A DNA stretch of 7,962 bases from Planctomycetota bacterium (lineage in GTDB: Bacteria > Planctomycetota > Planctomycetia > Isosphaerales > Isosphaeraceae). How positions within the stretch are numbered: the stretch's first letter is position 1; each line of letters opens with the position of its first letter. Positions 1 through 6,411 of this stretch are shown in pieces. The translations under genes and the position numbers were made by a program. The stretch covers positions 1 through 7,962 of the forward strand of contig JAKBCQ010000080.1 in the NCBI GenBank assembly GCA_021807585.1. Direction: 5' to 3'. The notes under the pieces are model-generated. The model was given only the letters and a program-made list of their open reading frames with translations, had not been told where the DNA came from and did not search any database.

Positions 1-1
1 A

Positions 2-514
2 ATTCGGTTGAATCTATTATCACGTCTGACCGCCGAGGACCGCGGCTTGATTTTCGCCGGAATCGACGTCACGCCTTATCTGGAGGTTGTTCGCGAGCAA
101 TCGGGTGCGATACTTGGCGGGGGGAGGATGACGAACGCGATCGGCGTGCGCCGCGATGCGAATGCAAAAGATTATATCAGCAAAGGTTATCCAGCGTTTC
201 TCGAATTCGAGATCGAACCGACGGGCGTTCCGGGATCTCCCAGATTGCTGTCGGTTCCCGCCGGAATCGATTCGGTCGATCGCGTTTGGGAGGTTTGGTG
301 GACGACCTCGGGAGATTCCTGGGCGCAATCGAGGAGCATAACGCTCAAAGCCGATGCGCACGGAGCAGCGCGATCGTGGGGAATCCCGCTCGATCGCGTC
401 CCTCACTGGGATTTCAATCTCGTCTCCACGACGAAGCGGAACCGGCTCAAAATACGCGTCGTCACGCGATCGGGGGGAATAATCGCGGGCGAACCGGCTC
501 GATTGATTCGATAA
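2..514 (+). CDS. C-terminal part of an unrecognised protein (5' end outside window)
   Basis: The frame is open from the left edge to a TAA at 512-514, giving about 170 residues. The TTG at 8 is not a convincing start because the frame continues upstream of it with no ribosome-binding site, so I treat this as the tail of a longer gene. The last half alternates hydrophobic and polar residues with several Trp (WEVWWTTSGDSW, then SWGIPL and PHWDF) and ends in a strand-like LKIRVVTRSGG segment. This suggests a beta-sandwich C-terminal domain. No transmembrane segment or catalytic motif is visible in this part. I do not recognise the family. Such beta tails occur at the ends of large membrane glycosyltransferase-like proteins, but nothing here proves that. 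It converges with the cNMP-domain gene across a 59-base gap. Confidence 0.7.
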   Translation: MRLNLLSRLTAEDRGLIFAGIDVTPYLEVVREQSGAILGGGRMTNAIGVRRDANAKDYISKGYPAFLEFEIEPTGVPGSPRLLSVPAGIDSVDRVWEVWWTTSGDSWAQSRSITLKADAHGAARSWGIPLDRVPHWDFNLVSTTKRNRLKIRVVTRSGGIIAGEPARLIR

Positions 515-573
515 CGCGCTTTTATCAAATCAACAGATCACTCACCTGATTAAACAACTAAAAGTATTATGAT

Positions 574-1092
574 TTACCAAAGCGATTCCTCGAGCATCCG
601 GGCGCGGAATCGACCGAGTTCGTCGGACTTGGGGTGATCGAGGGTGAGTTCGGAAACGCGCCGATCGAGGATTTCGAATCGTTCGCTAAGAACTCGCACC
701 GCGGCGAGAGCGAGTTGTTCGGCGGCGTGGGGATTGTCGCGTCTCAGCCGTTCGTACGAGGCGTGATCGAGCGTGAGCCTTCGAACCAAGGTCGTCGCTC
801 GCGTCGTCACCACCGAGGGGAGTCCGCTGAAGAACGCCGATTCGCCGAAAACCGCGGGGGCGGTTAGATCGGCGATCCGTTCCGAGCGTCCGTCGGGATA
901 AGTGCGACTGATCGTCACTTTCCCTTCGATAACAAATGATAGCTTGTCGTTGTGAAGTCCCTGAACCGCGAGTGCTTCGCCCGCCGGGCGACGATCTTCT
1001 TCAAGGACGTCGAGCAGCGCCGCACGCGACTCGGCGTCGAGATCAGCCAACCAAGGCATGGCGAGAAAACGATCCGCTGCGCTCGGTTCCAT
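574..1092 (-). CDS. Stand-alone cyclic-nucleotide-binding-domain (Crp/Fnr-type) protein without HTH
   Basis: This 172-residue protein starts at ATG 1090-1092 and stops at TAA 574-576. A GGGGG stretch about ten bases upstream is the only ribosome-binding-site candidate. Residues about 10-115 have the cNMP-binding beta-roll pattern: a leading helix (WLADLDAESRAALLDVLEE), the strand LSFVIEGKVTISR (51-63), and the phosphate-binding-cassette FGE at 82-84 followed by SGLPSVVTTRA. A C-helix covers about 120-148. A Crp/Fnr activator would then have a winged helix-turn-helix of about 70 residues, but here only a short tail follows, so it probably does not bind DNA itself. The cassette Arg expected after Pro92 is Ser93, so binding of cAMP or cGMP is doubtful. 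It is probably cytoplasmic: no signal peptide or membrane helix is seen. It could sense a ligand for a partner protein. The fold call is firm; ligand and partner are unknown. Confidence 0.85.
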   Translation of the reverse strand: MEPSAADRFLAMPWLADLDAESRAALLDVLEEDRRPAGEALAVQGLHNDKLSFVIEGKVTISRTYPDGRSERIADLTAPAVFGESAFFSGLPSVVTTRATTLVRRLTLDHASYERLRRDNPHAAEQLALAAVRVLSERFEILDRRVSELTLDHPKSDELGRFRARMLEESLW

Positions 1093-1395
1093 CGCGTCGA
1101 ACCCCCGTTGGGATGGTATCGGTTCGGCCGACCGTTCGTCGTGAGCGGAAGGCGATTGAAGAGGCGAGCCTCATCGACGATTTCGCACGACCTCGATGCG
1201 ACCCGCCTCTATTCTATTCATACGTCGCCCGAAAGCTTCGGGTCGCAGGTTCCGAAAAAACGGATTGTAACGCCTGGGACGGTCGACAAACCCCGAATTC
1301 ACGTCGATTTCCAGCGTCGCACCGCCGATGGAAAACGACACGGGCCAGGACAACAGGATCGGCCCCTCGAGGATCGACAGACGAAGGGAGTCGTT
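1093..1395. promoter_or_regulatory. Divergent intergenic region
   Basis: This 303-base stretch separates the starts of the - strand cNMP-domain gene and the + strand lipoprotein gene, so it should hold both promoters. Open frames run through it but none has a credible start or composition. An AT-richer patch at 1207-1222 (around TATTCTATTCAT) could contain a -10 element, but I find no matching -35. A short perfect hairpin lies at 1228-1242 (CCCGAA, loop AGC, TTCGGG). It has no T tract, so it is not a clear terminator. No riboswitch or RNA gene was recognised. Confidence 0.5.
1384..1390 (+). promoter_or_regulatory. Ribosome-binding site that fixes the lipoprotein start
   Basis: AAGGGAG lies 5 bases before ATG 1396. 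With the lipobox 22 codons later, it shows that translation starts at 1396 and not at any in-frame start upstream, although the frame stays open back to 952. Confidence 0.75.
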
Positions 1396-3855
1396 ATGAG
1401 CCGTACGCGGCCACACCTTTACTGGATCACGGCGAGTTTGCTCGCGGCCCTCTCCGGCTGCGTGACGACCGACCCCAGCCTGCTCACAACCCGCGCCGAA
1501 CAAGCCAGAATGGCGTACGACCCCGGAATGAAGGTGATGCAATCGGGATCGGGTCGGACCGGCGGCGGCTCGGCAGGCTCACAGGGAACCTCATCGGGCT
1601 CGCGCGGCGGATCGATCGGCCGATCGACTTCGGCGGCGGGTCGGGGGGCTTCAACCGCGGCGATCGCCGCGAATTGGTCGCGCAATTGGAACGGTAATCG
1701 AGCCGCGGGGGTCGCCTCGAGCTACTTCCCGATGAACGGCGCCGCCGAACCGAGCGCTCCGCCCGCCCAAATGCTGACGGCGAATCGCACGCAAAATCGA
1801 CGTGCTTCAACACGACGTCCGTCGGCCGAAGGGTTCGGGTCGCAAGCCGAAATCGTCGCGTCGAACGGCGCGTATCGAGGCGTCGCATCGCGTCGACGCG
1901 TCGACGCCGAATTGACGATCGCGTCGACCGATCCCACAAAAGATGAGAATCCAAGAGGATCTTCAACCTTCCTGCCGGTCGCGATCGATCTTCCCGTTCG
2001 ATCGGAGACGAGCCCGATCGATCGTCAAATCGCCCGCGCCGGCGCCGAAGGCGAAGAATTCCTCAGCCCCGGAGCGATCGCCCCTCCCGCACCGCCGCCG
2101 AACGGCCCCGTCGTCCCGTTCGGCGCCATGAAACCCTCTACCGCCGGCTTAACTTCCTCAAGCCGTCCGAATTCCACCGTCGCCGACGAGGGACGGATCG
2201 CGCAAACGGGATCGGTCCCCGCAGGATCTTTAACGCATGAAGACGATTTTATACAACCCCTGCCGATCGTTCCGTTCCGCGCCCCGGAGGCGATGTCGAA
2301 CGTCCACTCGGCGACTTCAACGCGAAACAATCAAGCAGAATCCGCGAACAAAGAAGACAGTTCACAGGGTTCGTCGCCACGAATCGAAGCAAAAACCCCC
2401 GCCGACCCGTCGGCCGCGGCCGCCGATCGTCAATCGCTTGATTCTAAGAATAATCGTTCTTTTGCATCAAAATCTGAGAGTGCAACCGATCCTCGCCGCG
2501 GGGAACGCGATCGCGCCGATCGAACCGGCCGACTCGCTCAAAACAACAAGCCCGCGCCGCGAGCGAACTCGAACGTCAATCCGCCCAATCCCGCCGCGTC
2601 GGCGTCAAACCGTCGCGAGATCGCACTGGAATATGTAAAAGACGGAATCGACGACCCGACACTTTGGGGAAGGCCCAGGCTCGCGCGGTTGAACAACAAC
2701 CCCCGCGCCGTCGGTCTTTATGTCGAACGCCCGATCCCGCCGTTCCCGCAAACCTACTATTCCGAGGCGAAGAAACCCGCAACCGAGGAACGCTCAATCA
2801 CAACCAATACCGGGGCGACTCAAACCGGCTTGACGCAAACCGTCATGAAGCGATCCTTCGAGAAGCGGGATCCTTCGACAGCTTCCGCCGCGAAACAATC
2901 GATCGAAAGCAAACCGCCAAGGCTCGTCGCGGCGATCACGGCTCTCAATCCATTCCAAAAATCCACGCGTGAAAATACTCTTGATCAATCTCCTTCGAAC
3001 GGCTCGGTCGAAGCTCCCAAGCGATCGTTCGGAAAGAGCTTGGGTGAAGCGATCGAAGGAATGAAGACCGACGCCTGGAAACTCGTATCCAAAAAGAAAG
3101 ATCTCAACAATAATAAAGTAAATAATAATATCATCGATCAAAATGCGTCGCTTCGAGTCGCTTCGTCCGCTCCAGTCGTTCCAGGAAGGTCGGCGCCGCC
3201 GATCGCGGCTTCGCGATCGAATGCGATCGCCGGCGTGATTCCGGGCTCAAACGCGAACACCGGCGTCTCGAACGGCTCACGTCCGCTCGCCTCGGCGTCG
3301 TCAAATCCAAACACAACACAGGAACGAGAGACCGGCGAACGGTCGCTTCAATCCGATTCTCGACAGAAGGGATCGAGCGATCGGCGGGTTCGCCTGACCG
3401 GCGCCGCGATCGACTCAAAACGTGTTGAAGCGAATTCTTTCGATCCGAACAAGCGAGGTCTACGATCGCCCAAGGCGCCCGATCCGTCGACGCCCGCAAT
3501 TTCGCCGGCGCAAACGACTTCCACAAATCCAAAAGCCGCGATGAATCGCGACCAAACCGCGGTTTCGACGCCGAATCAACAATCGGTTGGAGCGATCAAG
3601 CGACCGTTCGTCACGGCCTGGTCGAAAGCAAAGGACGCGATCTCGGCGAAAGCGAACGACCTCAAAACATCAAAGAACGATTCCGTCTCCGAGAAAACGA
3701 TCGTCGACAAGCCCGCGAAGGCGAACGACGCGAAATCGGGCCCCGAAGCGAATCTCAGACCCGCGTCGACCAAACGGTTCCGCCTCTTCGGCCGACTTCG
3801 CGATTCGATCGATAAGCGTTTCGGACCGAAAAAAGCAACCGGCGTCGAGTCTTAA
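1396..3855 (+). CDS. Large, mostly disordered lipoprotein of unknown function
   Basis: An 819-residue protein. Residues 1-22 form a lipoprotein signal peptide: basic SRTR, a hydrophobic core, and the lipobox L19-S20-G21-C22. The mature protein should be lipidated at Cys22 and membrane-anchored. Most of it is low complexity: Gly/Ser-rich about 50-85, Pro/Ala-rich near 220-250, then long Ser/Asn/Arg/Lys/Pro stretches without clear domains. One denser segment, about 405-456, looks foldable or conserved: DPTLWGRPRL, then LYVERPIPPFPQTYY (441-455). In the second half short basic-aromatic starts recur before likely amphipathic helices: KRSF at 485 and 542, KRPF at 735, KRFRLF at 793. An Asn-rich patch is at about 571-577. 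No enzyme motif is visible. It is probably monocistronic, and converges with the sulfatase-fold gene. A structural or surface-organising role fits the composition but is inference. Confidence 0.85.
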   Translation: MSRTRPHLYWITASLLAALSGCVTTDPSLLTTRAEQARMAYDPGMKVMQSGSGRTGGGSAGSQGTSSGSRGGSIGRSTSAAGRGASTAAIAANWSRNWNGNRAAGVASSYFPMNGAAEPSAPPAQMLTANRTQNRRASTRRPSAEGFGSQAEIVASNGAYRGVASRRRVDAELTIASTDPTKDENPRGSSTFLPVAIDLPVRSETSPIDRQIARAGAEGEEFLSPGAIAPPAPPPNGPVVPFGAMKPSTAGLTSSSRPNSTVADEGRIAQTGSVPAGSLTHEDDFIQPLPIVPFRAPEAMSNVHSATSTRNNQAESANKEDSSQGSSPRIEAKTPADPSAAAADRQSLDSKNNRSFASKSESATDPRRGERDRADRTGRLAQNNKPAPRANSNVNPPNPAASASNRREIALEYVKDGIDDPTLWGRPRLARLNNNPRAVGLYVERPIPPFPQTYYSEAKKPATEERSITTNTGATQTGLTQTVMKRSFEKRDPSTASAAKQSIESKPPRLVAAITALNPFQKSTRENTLDQSPSNGSVEAPKRSFGKSLGEAIEGMKTDAWKLVSKKKDLNNNKVNNNIIDQNASLRVASSAPVVPGRSAPPIAASRSNAIAGVIPGSNANTGVSNGSRPLASASSNPNTTQERETGERSLQSDSRQKGSSDRRVRLTGAAIDSKRVEANSFDPNKRGLRSPKAPDPSTPAISPAQTTSTNPKAAMNRDQTAVSTPNQQSVGAIKRPFVTAWSKAKDAISAKANDLKTSKNDSVSEKTIVDKPAKANDAKSGPEANLRPASTKRFRLFGRLRDSIDKRFGPKKATGVES

Positions 3856-3857
3856 GT

Positions 3858-3880
3858 ATCGATAATTCTTCATTATTGAT
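3858..3880. terminator. Possible bidirectional terminator between convergent genes
   Basis: A nine-pair inverted repeat, ATCGATAAT (3858-3866) against ATTATTGAT (3872-3880), with one G-T wobble and a five-base loop. It fills the 35-base gap between two convergent stop codons, where a shared terminator would be expected. The stem is AT-rich and there is no clear T tract on either side, so the call is weak. Confidence 0.35.
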
Positions 3881-3890
3881 CCGCGCCGGC

Positions 3891-5378
3891 TTAAAGATTC
3901 GTTCCATAACGAGCGATCATCCGCAAGGGGGGCGGGTCGTCCCCTTCGCCTTTCTGTAACGACTCGACGAAACGTCGCAACGTCAACTCAAGATGTTCCG
4001 CGATTTCAACGTATTCCTCGATCACGTTATTTTGATCCCACCGATCTTCGGGTTTACGATAAAGCTCGGGGGGTCGCGGCGGGTCGTCGGGATCGGTTTC
4101 GATCGGAACGATCAAATGCCAATGATGCGTGCGGATCGCGAACTCCTCGGCGTCCATGCCCATGCACGCATAATCGCGCAGGTGTGTTTTTTCGCCTCGA
4201 ATAAGCGGCAATAGATCGATCCCGTGCGAAGCATCGTCGCGTTTCCTCACGCCGAGCGCCGAGAGGATCGTCGGATACAGGTCGATCGGCTGCGTGATCG
4301 CCTGGCGCCTCAACCCCCCGTATTCGCCTTTCGGCAACCGTAGGATTAAAGGGATATGAATCAGTTCTTCATAAAGCCAGGGACGGAGCCTGCGGACGTA
4401 ACCGTGTTCGCCGAGCGGCTCGCCTTGATCTCCCGCGAAGACGACGAGCGTGTCGTCGGCGAGCCCCATCGAGTCGATCGCATCGAGCAGTTTACCGATC
4501 TCGCGATCGGCGAGCGTCACAGCCCCCGCGTACGTGCGTCTCAGCCGAAGCAGCTCGGCCTCGTCAAGCACGTCGCCGATCGCCCCCGCGGGAACGTCGA
4601 TCAGGCAGGCGACCTCGTCGAGCGATTCGGGAGCGACCTCGGCGAGATTCTCGATCAAATCCCCCTCGTCGCCGATCTCGAATTCGTCGGGTTCGATCGT
4701 CGCGTACCGATCGCGGTCGGCCTCGGGGAGATCCCACGGCCCGTGCGGGCTCAACATATCAACCCACAATAGAAACGGATCGTCGCTCTTGCCCCGCCGT
4801 TCAAGCCATTCGATCGCGGCGCCGACCGTACGCGCGGCGCCAGTGTTCTCTTCTTGATGTGTTTGTAAAACTGCGCGATTACGCAACAACTGCTCCCACC
4901 GCTCGATCCAAAGCGTGCGATCGGGATCGTCCGCCGGCGGAAGGCGCAAGCCCCGTTCGCTCGCGAGGTTGATTTTCCCGGCCCTGCGATCTCCCGCGAC
5001 GATCCACGGATCGTAACCCGACCCGCGAACCCATACGACATCATCGAACCCGCGGCCGAAACCATGCCCCGCTTGCCGAAGCATCGGCGAGTCCGAAATC
5101 AACGCCGTTCGAACGCCTCGATTCCACAGAACGTCGGCGAGGATCGTCTCGTCGTGACGCAACGGCGTCCAGCCCGATTCGGGATCGTGAAATCCGTGCC
5201 GTCCCGTCCACCAACTGCGACGCGTCGGCAGCGTCGTCAAATTGTCGGCGAAACATTGGTCGAAGAGCACCCCCTCCGACGCCAGTCGATCAATCCGCGG
5301 AGTTTCGATCCAGGCGTTGCCGTAGGCGCCCACGAAACCCAAATGAAGCCCGTTGCAAACGACGACGATCACATTCAT
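3891..5378 (-). CDS. Sulfatase-fold (alkaline phosphatase superfamily) protein with substituted active site
   Basis: A 495-residue protein ending at TAA 3891-3893. I chose ATG 5376-5378 because the first core strand (NVIVVVCNG) begins at residue 2. The frame is open to 5486, but that stretch is Arg-rich and unlike sulfatases. The family layout is complete: N-terminal strand and VGAYGN (16-21), TPRIDRLASEG (26-36), the signature region LPTRRSWWTGR (50-60), DMLSPHGPW (207-215), FAGDQGEPLGEHG (314-326), LYEE (335-338), and the C-terminal RTHHWHLI and LYRKPEDR. Active sulfatases have Cys or Ser, converted to formylglycine, at the first position of C/S-x-P-x-R; here it is Thr49. The first metal-binding Asp is replaced by Asn9, and the usual Asp-His or Asp-Asn pair is D317-Q318. 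His212 is kept. No signal peptide is visible, so a cytoplasmic location is likely. Fold certain; sulfatase activity doubtful; a non-hydrolytic role or another phospho/sulfo-transfer chemistry is possible. Confidence 0.9.
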   Translation of the reverse strand: MNVIVVVCNGLHLGFVGAYGNAWIETPRIDRLASEGVLFDQCFADNLTTLPTRRSWWTGRHGFHDPESGWTPLRHDETILADVLWNRGVRTALISDSPMLRQAGHGFGRGFDDVVWVRGSGYDPWIVAGDRRAGKINLASERGLRLPPADDPDRTLWIERWEQLLRNRAVLQTHQEENTGAARTVGAAIEWLERRGKSDDPFLLWVDMLSPHGPWDLPEADRDRYATIEPDEFEIGDEGDLIENLAEVAPESLDEVACLIDVPAGAIGDVLDEAELLRLRRTYAGAVTLADREIGKLLDAIDSMGLADDTLVVFAGDQGEPLGEHGYVRRLRPWLYEELIHIPLILRLPKGEYGGLRRQAITQPIDLYPTILSALGVRKRDDASHGIDLLPLIRGEKTHLRDYACMGMDAEEFAIRTHHWHLIVPIETDPDDPPRPPELYRKPEDRWDQNNVIEEYVEIAEHLELTLRRFVESLQKGEGDDPPPLRMIARYGTNL

Positions 5379-5541
5379 GCCCACGATTGTACCTGGAGTC
5401 GATCGCGACCGCCGGCCTATCTTCGACCGATACTCCCCCAATCGCAGCCAAGAACGCATTCGCGTTCCTCGGCGCCGAATCTGCATTACACTTCAAATCG
5501 AAGCGATTGACTCTCGGTTCGATGATTTCGCGGCGAGCGCC

Positions 5542-5570
5542 GTGAAAGCTCGGTCCCCTTATCATAAAAT
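5542..5570 (+). promoter_or_regulatory. Candidate sigma-70-type promoter for the secreted protein gene
   Basis: GTGAAA at 5542-5547 (4 of 6 to TTGACA) and TAAAAT at 5565-5570 (5 of 6 to TATAAT) are separated by 17 bases. They are followed by a leader of about 60 bases before ATG 5639. The -10 lies in an AT-rich patch in otherwise GC-rich DNA. The assignment rests only on consensus matching, and planctomycete promoters are poorly defined. Confidence 0.35.
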
Positions 5571-5580
5571 AAGATTAAGG
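5557..5580. repeat. Inverted repeat overlapping the candidate -10
   Basis: CCTTATC (5557-5563) faces GATTAAGG (5573-5580). Seven pairs form if one T is bulged, around an AT-rich centre. It overlaps the candidate -10 at 5565-5570, where an operator could act. It could equally be a chance repeat. Confidence 0.35.
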
Positions 5581-5638
5581 ACAAAAGCTTCGACACAATC
5601 GGTTTCAAGTATTCGATCAAACCCCGGGAGCTATTTCC

Positions 5639-6214
5639 ATGATCAAGAAGATCGGCCTTGGCGTGTGTTTACTCTTTGTTTCGTCGATCACCGCCGGTCC
5701 GCTCGATCGCGCCCGCGCTCAGGACGCGAAACCCGAAAAAAAGGCCAAAAAAGCGGACGACACCGCGTTCCCCAACACGCCTCAGGGGGCGTTTCAAACG
5801 TTCTTCCTGGCAATGATCACGCAACATCACGACAAGCTTCACGAGGCGGCGCTCCCCGACAAAGACCTGGACGTCTTGCTCGAAGGTGAAAAACCCCCGG
5901 CGCGCGTCGTCGACCGATTGAAGGCCGAGATCACCGACATGAAGTTCCGAGTCCTCAAGCCCGGCGACGTCGTCGAGCTTCCAGGCGGCAAAAAACTGAC
6001 GATCAAGCCGTCCGAGGTCGACGAAACACACGCTGTCATCATGGCGCCGGGAGATCCCGTTCCCACGCGTTGCGTCAAGGTCGAAAGCAAATGGAAGATC
6101 GACGCGTCGGTTATCATCGCCGCCAGGCTCGCCGCCAACGAAGCCAAACGCGCTCAGAACAATCGCCCCGGCGACGACCCGGATCCCAAACCGAAGACGC
6201 GACGGCCGCGCTAA
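5639..6214 (+). CDS. Small secreted protein of unknown function
   Basis: A 191-residue protein. ATG 5639 has GGGAG at 5626-5630, eight bases upstream. The N-terminus is a standard signal peptide: MIKK, a hydrophobic core at about 5-20, then a likely signal peptidase I site after A25-R26-A27. A Lys-rich linker (AKPEKKAKKAD) follows. The folded part starts at about residue 44 with TPQGAFQTFFLAMITQHHD and continues with ALPDKDLDVLLEG, strands near FRVLKPGDVVEL and a central CVKVESKWKID. That start resembles small planctomycete secreted proteins with an NTF2-like or DUF4878-like alpha-plus-beta fold, in which the first helix is preceded by TP-x-GA. This resemblance is from memory of the pattern, not a search. 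The tail (about 170-191) is Pro/Arg/Asp-rich and disordered. No catalytic residues are evident. It is divergent from the sulfatase-fold gene. Confidence 0.85.
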   Translation: MIKKIGLGVCLLFVSSITAGPLDRARAQDAKPEKKAKKADDTAFPNTPQGAFQTFFLAMITQHHDKLHEAALPDKDLDVLLEGEKPPARVVDRLKAEITDMKFRVLKPGDVVELPGGKKLTIKPSEVDETHAVIMAPGDPVPTRCVKVESKWKIDASVIIAARLAANEAKRAQNNRPGDDPDPKPKTRRPR

Positions 6215-6219
6215 TTCAC

Positions 6220-6244
6220 GGAAGGTGAGGGTTGTAAACCTTCC
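6220..6244 (+). terminator. Short hairpin just after the secreted protein gene
   Basis: GGAAGGT (6220-6226) and ACCTTCC (6238-6244) form a perfect seven-pair stem with an 11-base loop, starting six bases after the stop codon. There is no T tract, so it may be a weak terminator or a 3' stabilising element. Confidence 0.4.
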
Positions 6245-6336
6245 ACGGTCGGCCGACGAAACCGATCGAATTCCATCGTCGACGCTTCATCGCCGTCGAT
6301 CATCAATCCACAAATCGTATAGCGCAAGCAATATCA

Positions 6337-6363
6337 AGGCGTATTTCTCAAAGAAATACGCTT
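6337..6363. terminator. Strong hairpin in a convergent gap, likely bidirectional terminator
   Basis: GCGTATTTCT (6339-6348) and AGAAATACGC (6352-6361) are perfect complements around a three-base loop. The stem extends to twelve pairs by A6337-T6363 and a G-T wobble. AAGGC at 6336-6340 can alternatively pair with GCCTT at 6365-6369. It lies between the convergent stops at 6214 and 6412. A T tract is lacking on both strands. The rest of the 197-base gap (6215-6411) shows no gene. Confidence 0.55.
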
Positions 6364-6411
6364 AGCCTTACACTCGTTTATACAATAATCCATTGATTTG
6401 GAGGGGGGATT

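Noticed and set aside
515..573. Terminator in the convergent gap after the first gene
   Set aside because: Only short interrupted pairings (AAT/ATT and CAG/CTG) were found; the region is AT-rich but has no stable stem.
1228..1242. CCCGAA-AGC-TTCGGG hairpin as a terminator
   Set aside because: It lies between divergent genes, where no transcript should end, and has no T tract. It is mentioned only within the intergenic entry.
952..1395. N-terminal extension of the large lipoprotein (148 extra codons in frame)
   Set aside because: It would overlap the opposite-strand cNMP-domain gene by 141 bases, lacks a signal peptide, and ATG 1396 has a good ribosome-binding site and lipobox.
1171..1966. 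Long open frames antisense to the lipoprotein gene
   Set aside because: They arise from the GC-rich TCG/CGA codon pattern, have Arg-rich or Ser-rich composition without domains, and no convincing starts.
4356..4857. Open frames antisense to the sulfatase-fold gene
   Set aside because: They fully overlap a gene with clear family motifs and look like frame shadows (runs of Ser and Arg).
5379..5486. Longer start for the sulfatase-fold protein
   Set aside because: The 36 extra residues are Arg-rich and precede the first core strand; no ribosome-binding site or signal peptide supports them.
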